Positions 1 through 8,030 are shown, counted from the stretch's first letter. The stretch is DNA of 23,574 nucleotides from JANWHF01 sp036276235 (GCA_036276235.1 DATBDZ010000042.1:1-23574), one strand, 5' to 3'. The notes: generated by a model not told the origin, from the letters alone. Program-made: numbers and translations.

Positions 1-37
1 CGGGATAGCCGTCGGTAAAATGTTCGGGGTAATTTTG

Positions 38-65
38 TTGACCCCGCATGCTTTATTGATATACT
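38..65 (+). promoter_or_regulatory. Sigma-70-type promoter of the first gene
   Basis: TTGACC (38-43), a 16-nt spacer and TATACT (60-65) closely match the housekeeping -35/-10 consensus. The predicted transcription start is near 72. A GAGGAG ribosome binding site at 83-88 lies 7 nt before the ATG at 96, so the whole initiation region is compact and consistent. Confidence 0.7.
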
Positions 66-95
66 CCATCGGTGTAATAGCTGAGGAGCAAGCCC

Positions 96-1046
96 ATGAG
101 CAAATCTGCCGGAATTCCGATGATGATAACCCATGACATGGAGCGTCGCCTGCATGACGCTGGATTCGATCAATCGCAGATCGACAAGATGACGCCCGAG
201 CAGGCACATTTACATTTGGCGTCTCCCGGCCCGCAGGAAGAAAATGGAGATGAGGCTAACGCCAAGGGGCGTGCGCGATCTGGAGGGCGCAGCCCAAACT
301 ATCCGTATATCACCTTGGAAAAGGCGATTGAACGCGCCCGGCAAATCTACAATCCAGACCGCCGCCACGACGTTCCGGTGGCTGTCGTCTACCAGAAGCG
401 TTGGAATTACACTCCGAAGAATAGCCAAGGGGATCAAACTTTGGCGGCCCTTCGCGCTTACGGGCTTGTGGAAGTGAATGGAACTGGAGAGAAGCGGTCA
501 GTTCGTATCTCGGATCGCGGGTATCGGATTTTGGCGGGCGCGAACGACGCGGTGGAGCGAATTAAGGATGCCGCTTTGGCCCCCGCAATTCATGCCGAAC
601 TTTGGCAAATGTATGGCTCGTCAGGATTCCCGTCGGATGATGTGATTCGCAACTATCTTCTTTTCGATCGCGCCGCCGGGCGGTTTAACGATAAGACGGT
701 CGATGGTTTTATCGAACGATTTAAGGCCACAATTTCGTTTGCTAAACTCCAGCCAGCCGATAAAATGGATGAACTGTTTCAAGATGAACAGGATGACCCA
801 GACGACGAAGAGAAAGATGACGCGATGGATGTTGGCGTGAGACAAGATCAAGAGAAGGTAAAAATCCCACCACCGCCGCCTGGGCAAAAGGATTTTCCGC
901 TCTATTTGTCCAACAACAAACGAGCCGTGCTGTATATCCCGTCCAGCATGACCGTGAAGGATTACGAACTGCTGAAAAAGCAGATCGAGAATCACTTAAT
1001 GGTGATCGAGGCAACATCGGTTGCGGATGACCAAAAGCCAAATTGA
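96..1046 (+). CDS. Winged-helix-like hypothetical protein
   Basis: A 316-residue protein of unknown function. Residues about 9-42 form a short helical motif (MMITHDMERRLHDAGF...MTPEQAHLHL) of the kind seen at the N-terminus of some phage and plasmid proteins. Residues about 65-155 (YPYITLEKAIERAR to RISDRGYRIL) look like a winged helix in which a helix pair is followed by the basic wing GEKRSVRISDRG. An acidic linker (DDPDDEEKDD) and a proline run follow, then a conserved-looking C-terminal segment (FPLYLSNNKRAVLYIP, then DYELLKKQIENHL). From memory, similar domain orders occur in scattered hypothetical proteins of several phyla, some in prophages; this is recall, not a search. The start is well set by GAGGAG at 83-88. 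It has its own promoter and terminator, so it is a single-gene unit. DNA binding is inferred from the fold only. Confidence 0.85.
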   Translation: MSKSAGIPMMITHDMERRLHDAGFDQSQIDKMTPEQAHLHLASPGPQEENGDEANAKGRARSGGRSPNYPYITLEKAIERARQIYNPDRRHDVPVAVVYQKRWNYTPKNSQGDQTLAALRAYGLVEVNGTGEKRSVRISDRGYRILAGANDAVERIKDAALAPAIHAELWQMYGSSGFPSDDVIRNYLLFDRAAGRFNDKTVDGFIERFKATISFAKLQPADKMDELFQDEQDDPDDEEKDDAMDVGVRQDQEKVKIPPPPPGQKDFPLYLSNNKRAVLYIPSSMTVKDYELLKKQIENHLMVIEATSVADDQKPN

Positions 1047-1050
1047 AAAA

Positions 1051-1078
1051 GGCGCGCTCGATTGAGCGCGCCTTTTTT
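1051..1078 (+). terminator. Rho-independent terminator of the first gene
   Basis: A perfect 9-bp stem, GGCGCGCTC (1051-1059) and GAGCGCGCC (1064-1072), closes a 4-nt loop and is followed by six T. It begins 4 nt after the stop codon at 1044-1046. An A-run at 1046-1050 may let it work weakly in the other direction. Confidence 0.9.
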
Positions 1079-1237
1079 GCGCGCTAATTTTTGGGGGAGT
1101 GCAACATGTATATCATTACCCTCGCGGGGGCGGGTATTGCGGCGGATTAGATCAAATCGCCCCACCCTTCCGATGGACAGGACCCGATCAAATCGTTATC
1201 CTGCGGCGATTAGATGTTGTCCTGTTAGGAGGGAACC
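1079..1237 (+). other. Leader region of the delta-60 protein gene
   Basis: No convincing gene. The stretch holds two direct copies of GATCAAATCG (1150-1159 and 1186-1195) and two related GGCG(G)ATTAGAT motifs (1141-1152 and 1204-1214), possibly operator-like. A 14-codon ORF (MYIITLAGAGIAAD, 1106-1150) has a GGGGGAG site 7 nt upstream and could be a leader peptide, but this is weak. AGGAGG at 1227-1232 is the ribosome binding site of the next gene. I could not assign a promoter. Confidence 0.35.
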
Positions 1238-3508
1238 ATTTCCACACAGCGCCCTGTCGTTGAGGCTCTTGAGCCTATCTGTCTTTTCGATGTTGAACCT
1301 TTTGATCCGGTATTTGCCGGCAACGGGCATAGCATTACCGACTTCGGCGCGCCCGGCGCCAGCTTCGTTTCCAAACTAATCGTCGATTCGCACAAGAACA
1401 TTCTCGTCGCGGGTCAGACTCTTGGGCAATTGCCGCCTTTGCTTCGACTGAATTCGAATGGGACGAGGGACCAGACCTTCGGCAATGATGGCCAGGCGCT
1501 TGGTTTTGCGGCAGGGTCGTATCCGATCGATCATGTCTACGACATGACGACCGATTCGCAGGATCGAATCATCGTTACGGGCGCGCATGAAAGCAACGGA
1601 GTTTTCAACAGCGGCATGATCGTCGAGCGATTTCTTCCTAATGGCTCGCCGGATGACGCGTTCGGCGATCATGGGATCGTTGTCGTCACCGTTCCTGCAG
1701 CGCCCGGAGCCGGGCCCTATTTTTCTCAGCTCGGGGAATCGGTTGCGGTTGACTCGATTGGACGCATTCTCGTCGGCGGATATGGAGATGGCGGGTATTG
1801 GTCTGCCGTGCGATTGCTAGGTGATGGCACGCCCGATTCGTCATTCGGCGGGGGTAGCGGAGCGTTCTCGATACCTAGTGCCCAGGGGGACATCAATACG
1901 ATCATCCCCGCATCTGATGGGAAGATTTACGCCGTCGGCAGCGACTACCACTCGACCAACGCCTGGCACATGTCGGCGATGCGACTTTTGGATGATGGAT
2001 CGCCCGACCCCACCTTTGGCACCGGCGGCAAGGTCGATCGGCCATTGCAGAATAACACAGTGGGCTGGAGCTGGACAGCACTTCTGCGGCCCGATGGCCG
2101 GCTGCTCATGGCGGGCGGGGAGCAGGTTGTTCAATATGGGGTGGAAAACACGGTGGTGTATTCAGTCATGCCGGATGGATCGGCCGATCCCACGTTTGGG
2201 CAGGCCGGCCGCAGTACCATGAATCTGGGTGACAATGTTAGTTCTGACGCCCGCAACATGATTCTCCGCCCCGATGGCACTCTCATTCTTGTCGGAGATG
2301 TGGGTGTAGGAGACGACTCTTTTCCAACCTTGCAGGCATTTGACGCCAGCGGCAATCCAAAGGCGGACTTTGGAACCAACGGCCGAATTCAAATCAGCAA
2401 TTTTTTCATCGTCAGTGCCATTGCCCAAGACGATAAGGGAAAAATTATTGTCGGCGGAAATTTCGACCAGGCGACCACGCAAATCGAAGTCTCGCGCTTT
2501 GTGCCTTATCCCGTGCTGGAAGTGAAAGGCGAGGGCGCCGCATCAGCCGCAGCAACGATGTCCGCGCTACCGGCTGCCGCATCGGCGCTTCCGGCGATTG
2601 TGGCGGCGCCTCAATTCGTTCTGGGACGCACCGGCGATCTCTCCCAGCCAACCAGCGTGCAGGTGACATTTACCGGCGTCGGCGCGGATGGAAAGACACA
2701 GGGAACAGACGTCGTTCCGGTAACCTTCGCCACCGGCGTCATCTCTGTGTCACTGCCGCTGGCAACTTATGGCAATCTCGTGTTGCACGGCACGGGATCG
2801 GTTCGGATGAGCGTGAGCGATCCGGGGATGCTGCAAGTGCTGGGAAGCAGTTCGGCAACTCTCGCTTACACGGCTCCTTCCGCAAGCTCCCAAATCAGCG
2901 GGAGCGAATTTAATGACGTCAATCTGAACGGCAAACGGGACACCGGCGACGCGGGGCTCGCGGGCCGAACCATCTTCATCGACAAGAACCACAACGGAAG
3001 ACTGGACGCCGGCGAAACCTCGACGCTGACCGACGCCAACGGCAATTATCAGTTTGCGCACCTTCCCGCCGGCACATATCGCATTACGCGCGGTGCGCCG
3101 GCCGGCTATCGTTCCTCGACCTCTGCGCCCGCTTATCGCGATGTGACGGTTTCCGGGACCAGCGTGGTCGGCGGGATTTCCTTTGGATTAACCAAACTCG
3201 CGTTGCTTTCGGGGACATTTTTCAACGATCTGAATGGCAGCGCGCATCGAGATACCGGCGAGCCTTTACTAAGTGGCTGGAAGGTCTTCATCGATGCCAA
3301 CAAGGACGGGAAGTGGGAATCCAACGAGCACTACGCCATCACCACGACCAGCGGCGTTTGGAGTTTCAGCCTTTCCTCCGGAACGTATCGCGTACGCGTT
3401 GTGGCACTGACAGGATGGAAGCTCACAACAGTCGCTGCCACACAATTGCGAACACTCGCCGCTGGCCAGACACTCACAGGCGTGCCAATCGGCATGAAAA
3501 AGGCATGA
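1238..3508 (+). CDS. Delta-60 / SdrD-B-like secreted surface protein, ATT start
   Basis: About 756 residues if translation starts at ATT 1238, 5 nt after AGGAGG (1227-1232). The next usable start, TTG 1430, has no good ribosome site and cuts the first repeat in half. The N-terminus then reads MSTQRPVVEALEPICLFDVE, a planctomycete 'ALEPxxLL'-type motif found on exported proteins. Residues about 45-425 contain seven delta-60-type repeats, each a D(S/G)..G.I(L/I)V.G strand pair followed by an RL..DG..D.(T/S)FG element, probably forming a beta-propeller. Residues about 450-545 resemble a Calx-beta/Ig sandwich. Two SdrD-B/Cna-B-like domains follow (about 554-655 and 657-756), with EF-hand-like acidic loops DVNLNGKRDTGD, DKNHNGRLDAGE and DANKDGKWESNE that probably bind calcium. 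There is no LPXTG motif or C-terminal membrane anchor. A surface or matrix role is inferred. The coding assignment is secure; the ATT start is likely but unusual. Confidence 0.85.
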   Translation: MSTQRPVVEALEPICLFDVEPFDPVFAGNGHSITDFGAPGASFVSKLIVDSHKNILVAGQTLGQLPPLLRLNSNGTRDQTFGNDGQALGFAAGSYPIDHVYDMTTDSQDRIIVTGAHESNGVFNSGMIVERFLPNGSPDDAFGDHGIVVVTVPAAPGAGPYFSQLGESVAVDSIGRILVGGYGDGGYWSAVRLLGDGTPDSSFGGGSGAFSIPSAQGDINTIIPASDGKIYAVGSDYHSTNAWHMSAMRLLDDGSPDPTFGTGGKVDRPLQNNTVGWSWTALLRPDGRLLMAGGEQVVQYGVENTVVYSVMPDGSADPTFGQAGRSTMNLGDNVSSDARNMILRPDGTLILVGDVGVGDDSFPTLQAFDASGNPKADFGTNGRIQISNFFIVSAIAQDDKGKIIVGGNFDQATTQIEVSRFVPYPVLEVKGEGAASAAATMSALPAAASALPAIVAAPQFVLGRTGDLSQPTSVQVTFTGVGADGKTQGTDVVPVTFATGVISVSLPLATYGNLVLHGTGSVRMSVSDPGMLQVLGSSSATLAYTAPSASSQISGSEFNDVNLNGKRDTGDAGLAGRTIFIDKNHNGRLDAGETSTLTDANGNYQFAHLPAGTYRITRGAPAGYRSSTSAPAYRDVTVSGTSVVGGISFGLTKLALLSGTFFNDLNGSAHRDTGEPLLSGWKVFIDANKDGKWESNEHYAITTTSGVWSFSLSSGTYRVRVVALTGWKLTTVAATQLRTLAAGQTLTGVPIGMKKA

Positions 3509-3653
3509 GTGATAGAATCCGCCGCGACCCCGCAACTGCTGATCACGGATCGGTGGGGCAAGATCATCTACAGCGAAGTGGGCGGCGGGCCGTCGGATCG
3601 AGCTGTATATGGAGAATCTTGCGAAACTGAGCGAGAGCGGCGCGGGGAACTGA
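3509..3653 (+). pseudogene. Frameshifted C-terminal scrap of a redoxin-like gene
   Basis: Directly after the delta-60 gene, one frame reads TPQLLITDRWGKIIYSEVGG, which resembles the cis-Pro, strand and beta-hairpin end of thioredoxin/redoxin proteins. Near 3595 the plausible reading moves to another frame, RIELYMENLAKLSESGAGN, ending at TGA 3651-3653. The two pieces read together as one natural C-terminus split by a single frameshift. No N-terminal part or CxxC active site is present. The alternative is chance; the family resemblance rests on a short stretch. Confidence 0.3.
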
Positions 3654-3684
3654 GGCCCGCATCGCTAAACTTTTCGCCTCGAAT

Positions 3685-5256
3685 TCAGATCTGGGGCACC
3701 AAGAGATCCATCAAATCGCTTGCCGTCATTTCGTCGAGCCTGCCGGCGTCGTGGAATGTGGCGATGAGATTTTGGGCGGCAGCCTCCGGCAAGCGATCCT
3801 TCAGGCTCGCGGCGAACTTGTTTCGCAGCAGCGGGATCGCATCGGCACGCCGGCGGCGATGGCCGATCGGGTATTCCACTTCTATCGCTTCGGTGGCGCT
3901 GCCATCGGTGAAGAAGACTTGCACTCTGTTGGCGATCGAGCGCTTTTCGGGGTCGAGATAATCTCGCGAGTAGCGAGAGTTCTCGGTGACGCGCATCTTC
4001 TGGCGCAGGGCGTCGATGCGCGGGTCGCTGGCGGTCGTGTCTTCGTAGTGGGCGGCGGTCAGCGTGCCGAAAATCAGCGGGATGGCGACCATGTATTGCA
4101 AACAATGATCGCGGTCGGCGGGGTTATTCAGCGGGCCGGTTTTGCTGATGATGCGGATCGCCGGCTCCTGGGTTTGGATTTCGATGCGATCGATCTGATT
4201 GATGTCATGGAGCCGCGCTGCGACTTGCGGATGAAGTTGCAACGCCGCCTCGACGGCGGTCTGCGCATGGAACTCGGCGGGGAAGGAAACTTTGAACAGC
4301 ACGTGCTCCATCACATAGCTGCCGAACGGGCGCGGGATGGAGAACGGCTTGCCGTCGAAGAGGACGTCGTAGAAGCCCCAGGTTTTGGCGGAGAGGGCGG
4401 AGGGGTAGCCGTCTTCGTCGCTGAGGGCCATGAGTGCATGGCGTACGCCGCGGCTGGTGGCGTCGCCGGCCGCCCAGCTCTTGCGCGGGCCGGCGTTGGG
4501 AGCGTGGCGATAGGCGCGCAGCGCGCCGCCATCGAGCCAGGCGTTGGAGAGGGCGTTGATGATTTGCGATTTATTGCCGCCGAGCATGTGGGTGACGACG
4601 GCGGTTGTCGCGAGGCGAACGAGGATGACGTGATCAAGCCCAACGCGATTGAAGGCGTTTTCGAGCGCGAGAATGCCTTGAATCTCGTGGGCCTTGATCA
4701 TCGCGGTGAGCAGATCGCGCACGCGCGGGGTGCGATCACTCTTGTCCCGTCCCTCGGTACCCAGGATTAGGGAGGGGGTTCGCGCAAGCGGCGTGCCTCC
4801 TACAGAACCCCCTCCCCAGCCCTCCCCCGGAGTACCGGGGGAGGGGGAAAACCGGTCCCTCCCGGCACGGCACAGATAATCTCCCACCGCCAGAATCCCA
4901 CCAAGATTATCCGAGGGATGTCCCCACTCGGCGGCAAGCCAGGTGTCGTTGTAATCGAGCCAGCGGACCAGTGCGCCGATATTGAAAGCCGCGGTGATCG
5001 GATCGAGCTCCAATCTTGTCCCCGGAACTCGCGCGCCGTTCGCAAGAATTGCGCCGGGAACCACCGGCCCCAATCGCTTGACGCAGGCAGGAAAGTTCAG
5101 CGCCAAAAACATGCAGGCGAGGCTGTCCATCAAACAGAGCCTCGCCGTGGAATAGGCTTCGTCGCTGTCGATCCGCGCGTCGGCAACATAGTCGGCGATC
5201 CGCACAAGCAGCGGATCAGGATCAGGACGGGCGGCGCTGGGAGGAGATAAACTCAT
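3685..5256 (-). CDS. prpD: 2-methylcitrate dehydratase (MmgE/PrpD family)
   Basis: PrpD removes water from 2-methylcitrate to give 2-methyl-cis-aconitate in the cytoplasmic 2-methylcitrate cycle for propionyl-CoA. The 523-residue protein carries typical family stretches: DSLACMFLALNFP (about 44-56), WLDYNDTW...WGHPSDN (about 99-117), LTAMIKAHEIQG...NRVGLDHV (about 183-208), HAQTAVEAALQLHP and DRDHCLQYMVAIPLIFG. It is about 40 residues longer than the usual 480 or so. The extra part is residues about 134-177 (FSPSPGTPGEGWGGG to KSDRTPR), encoded by a palindromic repeat at 4746-4847. The frame is kept, so the enzyme may still be active with a surface loop. It is the last gene of prpB-prpC-prpD, all on the minus strand. 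No acnD or prpF is present, as expected when PrpD is the dehydratase. No strong ribosome site precedes the ATG. Confidence 0.93.
   Translation of the reverse strand: MSLSPPSAARPDPDPLLVRIADYVADARIDSDEAYSTARLCLMDSLACMFLALNFPACVKRLGPVVPGAILANGARVPGTRLELDPITAAFNIGALVRWLDYNDTWLAAEWGHPSDNLGGILAVGDYLCRAGRDRFSPSPGTPGEGWGGGSVGGTPLARTPSLILGTEGRDKSDRTPRVRDLLTAMIKAHEIQGILALENAFNRVGLDHVILVRLATTAVVTHMLGGNKSQIINALSNAWLDGGALRAYRHAPNAGPRKSWAAGDATSRGVRHALMALSDEDGYPSALSAKTWGFYDVLFDGKPFSIPRPFGSYVMEHVLFKVSFPAEFHAQTAVEAALQLHPQVAARLHDINQIDRIEIQTQEPAIRIISKTGPLNNPADRDHCLQYMVAIPLIFGTLTAAHYEDTTASDPRIDALRQKMRVTENSRYSRDYLDPEKRSIANRVQVFFTDGSATEAIEVEYPIGHRRRRADAIPLLRNKFAASLKDRLPEAAAQNLIATFHDAGRLDEMTASDLMDLLVPQI
4746..4847. 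repeat. Palindromic repeat (SPSPGTPGEGWGGG type) inside prpD
   Basis: Two inverted arms, about 4746-4780 and 4806-4847, share the blocks AACCCCCTCCC and GTACCG.GGG.GGG around a 25-nt centre. The same sequence occurs at 21088-21214 inside the response-regulator gene, and a half copy lies between genes at 13471-13503. Read on the minus strand in the prpD frame it encodes SPSPGTPGEGWGGG. It is a dispersed non-autonomous element; no mobilising enzyme is seen here. Confidence 0.85.
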
Positions 5257-5282
5257 TTTGATATTGGAAGTTGTGCGCCGAT

Positions 5283-5574
5283 GCGAATGTAAAATGAAAA
5301 ATGAAAAATGAAAAATGGGAATTCAAGCGAGGCGACTGCCCTTCTCCGTCTTTCCGACATTTTTCATTTTTCATTCGCGCCGACCGGTCATCGATCGCCA
5401 GAAAGCAGATACGAGTGTAAAATGAAAAATGAAAAATGAAAAATGAAAAATGAAAAATGAAAAAGGGGAATTCAAGCGAGGCGGATGGCCGTTCTTCGTC
5501 TTTCTGACATTTTTCATTTTACATTTTACATTTTTCATTCGCGCGCCACCCGGTCATCGATCGCCAGAAAGCAC
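5283..5574. repeat. Tandem pair of heptamer-armed inverted repeats
   Basis: The prpD-prpC gap holds two related units. Each has a left arm of AAAAATG heptamers (5288-5317 with about four; 5416-5465 with about six), a conserved centre (GGAATTCAAGCGAGGCG...), and a right arm of CATTTTT heptamers (5358-5376 and 5508-5539). The unit ends with CGGTCATCGATCGCCAGAAA. In unit 2 (5551-5570) this is the real 3' end of prpC; in unit 1 (5385-5404) it is a duplicate, so the tandem duplication copied the prpC tail. Copy number of the heptamers and of a TTTTACA variant differs between units, which suggests slippage. Confidence 0.85.
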
Positions 5575-6672
5575 AAACGCGCGCGGCTCCGGGCCGTCGT
5601 AATCCGCCGTCGGGCGGATCAATCTGTTGTCGGCGCGCTGCTCGAACACATGAGCCGACCAGCCGGCGGTGCGCGACACCACGAAGATCGGCGTAAAAAG
5701 CGGCGTGGGGATGCCCAGCAGATGAAACGCGCTGGCGCTGTAGAAATCAAGATTCGGGAAGAGCTTCTTCTGATCCCACATGACTTTTTCGATACGCTCG
5801 GAGATCGGATAGAGCCGCTTGTCGCCGGCTTCGTCGGCGAGGCGTTTGGCCCACGCCTTGATTACATCCGAGCGCGGATCGGAAACGGTGTAGACGCGAT
5901 GGCCAAAGCCCATGATCTTTTCCTTGCGGGCCAGCGCGTCGAGGATGCCAGATCCGGCTTGTTCGGGAGTTTGGAATCGCTCGATCAATTCCATGGCGGC
6001 TTCGTTGGCGCCGCCGTGCAGGGGGCCGCGCAGGGTGCTGATGCCGGCGGTGATCGCGGAGTAAAAGTCGCTGAGCGTCGAGGCGGCTACCCTTGCCGCA
6101 AACGTAGACGCGTTGAACTCATGCTCGGCGTACAAGATCAAGCCGACATCCAGAGCCCGCTCATGCGTGCGACTTGGTGCTTTGCCATGCAATAATTGCA
6201 GGAAATGCCCGGCGATGGATCTCTCACCGCTCGTCGTCGCAATGCGCTTGCCGCTGGTTGCGAAGTGATGCCAATAAAGCAGCGCGGACGGGAAGACCGC
6301 CAGCAATCGCTCGGCGATGTGCCGCTGCTCGTCAAAAGATTTCTCCGGCTCAAGGCACCCGAGCATCGAGCAGGCGGTTCGCATCACATCCATCGGATGC
6401 GCGGTTCGAGGAATCGCTTCAAGCGTTTGACACAGCGCCCTGGGGACTTCGCGCAGGCCGATCAGCCGCTGAATGAACGCATCAAGCTCCGCCGCCTTGG
6501 GAAGCTGGCCATAAAGCAGCAGATAAGCCACCTCTTCAAACGAGGCATGTTCTGCCAGATCGGCGATGGAATATCCGCGATAGGTCAGCCCCAGGCCTTG
6601 TTTGCCGACGGTGCAGATCGCGGTTTTTCCCGCAACGATGCCGGCCAATCCGCCAGTTTTTTTCTCACTCAT
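5554..6672 (-). CDS. prpC: 2-methylcitrate synthase
   Basis: It condenses propionyl-CoA with oxaloacetate to 2-methylcitrate. The 372-residue protein is a short citrate-synthase-fold enzyme with all the expected motifs: GLAGIVAGKTAI and LTYRGYSI at the N-terminus, LRGPLHGGANE (first active-site His), IMGFGHRVY (second His) and NLDFYSASAFHLLGIPTPLF with the catalytic Asp, followed by SAHVFEQR. The short N-terminus, the YRGYSI motif and the position between prpB and prpD favour methylcitrate synthase over housekeeping citrate synthase; sequence alone cannot exclude dual activity. A GGAG site lies 5 nt before the ATG. The last codons have been duplicated downstream as part of a repeat unit (5385-5404). 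Confidence 0.93.
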   Translation of the reverse strand: MSEKKTGGLAGIVAGKTAICTVGKQGLGLTYRGYSIADLAEHASFEEVAYLLLYGQLPKAAELDAFIQRLIGLREVPRALCQTLEAIPRTAHPMDVMRTACSMLGCLEPEKSFDEQRHIAERLLAVFPSALLYWHHFATSGKRIATTSGERSIAGHFLQLLHGKAPSRTHERALDVGLILYAEHEFNASTFAARVAASTLSDFYSAITAGISTLRGPLHGGANEAAMELIERFQTPEQAGSGILDALARKEKIMGFGHRVYTVSDPRSDVIKAWAKRLADEAGDKRLYPISERIEKVMWDQKKLFPNLDFYSASAFHLLGIPTPLFTPIFVVSRTAGWSAHVFEQRADNRLIRPTADYDGPEPRAFVLSGDR

Positions 6673-6689
6673 GGGAACTCCGGAAAATG

Positions 6690-6847
6690 CAGGAGCCAGG
6701 AGTCAGGAGCCAGTAGCCAGGAGAAGACAAGAAACCTCAATTCGCGTTCTCCTGACTCCTTGCACCTTGTTGGACGTCAGGAGTAAGGAGAAAACAAGAA
6801 ACGTCAATCCGGATTCTCCTGGCTCCTGGCTCCTGGCTCCTGGCTGC
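6690..6847. repeat. Two direct copies of a 'ccaggag' hairpin repeat
   Basis: Copy 1 (about 6690-6762) and copy 2 (about 6778-6847) each have arms built from CAGGAGCC/GGCTCCTG octamers around a shared centre, GGAGAA.ACAAGAAAC.TCAAT. Copy 2 runs into the 3' end of prpB, so the last residues of PrpB (SSQEPGARSQE) are repeat-encoded. The element fills the whole prpB-prpC gap. It is unrelated in sequence to the GTACCG and heptamer elements nearby. Confidence 0.8.
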
Positions 6848-7733
6848 TCATATCGTCTGCAAACAGCGCATCTAACTTCTTCTCATACTCCTCATATCCG
6901 AGAACGCGATACAGTTCCTCGCGCGTTTGCATTTGATCGATGACGTTTTGCTGTGTGCCATCGGATCGGATCGCGCGATAGACGCGCTGGGCGGCGAGGC
7001 TCATCGCGCGGAAGGCGCTCAATGGATACAGCGCTAATCGTATGCCTGCCGCGCGCAAATCTTCGAGCGTGAAAAGAGGGGTGCGGCCGAATTCGGTGAG
7101 ATTGGCCAGCACCGGAACGCCAACGCTTGCGGCGAACTGTTTGTAATCGTCGATGGAGCTCATCGCCTCGGCGAAGATCACATCGGCCCCGGCGCCGACA
7201 TACGCACGGGCGCGCTCGATGGCCGCGTCCAAGCCTTCAACCGAATAAGCGTCGGTCCGCGCCATGATGACAAACGATTCATCGGTGCGGGCGTCAATCG
7301 CGGCTTTCACGCGATCGCACATTTCTGACAACGGAACCAGCGCCTTGCCGGGCCGATGGCCGCACCGTTTGGACTGCACCTGATCTTCGATATGAATGGC
7401 GGCCGCGCCGGCGCGGATCATCTCGCGAATTGTGCGGGCGATCGAGAAGGCGCCGCCGAAACCAGTATCGACATCCACGAGCAGCGGCAGATCGCACGCC
7501 CCCGTGATGCGGCGAACATCCTGCAGCACATCTTCAAGCGTGGTGATCCCCAAGTCCGGTAAACCGAAGCTGGCATTGGCGACGCCGGCACCAGAGAGAT
7601 AGATCGCGCGAAAGCCGGCGTCGCGCGCGAGCATCGCGCTGTAGGCGTTAATCGCGCCGGCGATCTGCAGCGGGCGCTCGACATCCATCGCCGCGCGGAA
7701 TCGAAGGCCGGGGTTGGTGAAGTTAGAGGACAT
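6804..7733 (-). CDS. prpB: 2-methylisocitrate lyase
   Basis: PrpB splits 2-methylisocitrate into pyruvate and succinate, the last step of the cycle. The protein (309 residues from the chosen start) belongs to the isocitrate lyase/PEP mutase superfamily. It shows PGLRFRAA, LQIAGAINAYSAMLA, the metal-site motif VDVDTGFGG, IHIEDQ, the catalytic-loop motif KRCGHRPGK with its Cys, and MARTDA. I chose ATG 7733 (MSSNFTNPGLRFR) because family members start just before PGLRFRAA and a GAGG lies 9 nt upstream; a 19-residue longer form starting at 7790 lacks a ribosome site. The C-terminal tail after LDALFADD (SSQEPGARSQENPD) is translated repeat and probably dispensable. It is the first gene of the prpB-prpC-prpD set. 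No PrpR-type regulator is in the window. Confidence 0.93.
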   Translation of the reverse strand: MSSNFTNPGLRFRAAMDVERPLQIAGAINAYSAMLARDAGFRAIYLSGAGVANASFGLPDLGITTLEDVLQDVRRITGACDLPLLVDVDTGFGGAFSIARTIREMIRAGAAAIHIEDQVQSKRCGHRPGKALVPLSEMCDRVKAAIDARTDESFVIMARTDAYSVEGLDAAIERARAYVGAGADVIFAEAMSSIDDYKQFAASVGVPVLANLTEFGRTPLFTLEDLRAAGIRLALYPLSAFRAMSLAAQRVYRAIRSDGTQQNVIDQMQTREELYRVLGYEEYEKKLDALFADDMSSQEPGARSQENPD

Positions 7734-8030
7734 ATGGGTTTGCCTCGGCAGTTGCATGCTCATGGTGCGCGACGGGCGAACCGTTTGCAAAGAGCCCTGC
7801 CGTCGAGCGTATGGGGCGCGGCGATGAAAGGACTCAGTTGAAGATACGCCCGAATGCGGGGTTGTGGCGTCGGTAAACCATTGAATCCGAACGGCTTACA
7901 TTCCATTACGGACGAGCGCGGACGCATGTTTCGGAGCGGTATGACTTCGCAAGATTTGCAGGAGGATGATCCGCACGATGAACGTTTGCGACGATTGCGG
8001 AAGCTTGGGGAAATCAAAAGCAACAATTCC
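7734..8030. other. Intergenic region upstream of prpB and the pseudopilin gene
   Basis: This divergent region must hold the prpB promoter, but I could not assign one. A 56-codon plus-strand ORF (7941-8111, MTSQDLQEDDPHDERLRR...) has GGAG 4 nt before its ATG and a charged, plausible sequence, but no recognised family; it overlaps the promoter at 8031-8060. I do not call it a gene. Confidence 0.3.

Noticed and set aside
1106..1150. 14-codon leader ORF before the delta-60 gene
   Set aside because: It has a possible ribosome site but no regulatory residue pattern; chance cannot be excluded, so it is only mentioned within the leader entry.
3751..4770. 339-codon plus-strand ORF antisense to prpD
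   Set aside because: PrpD on the other strand is a clear family member; the antisense ORF is a by-product of GC-rich codon use.
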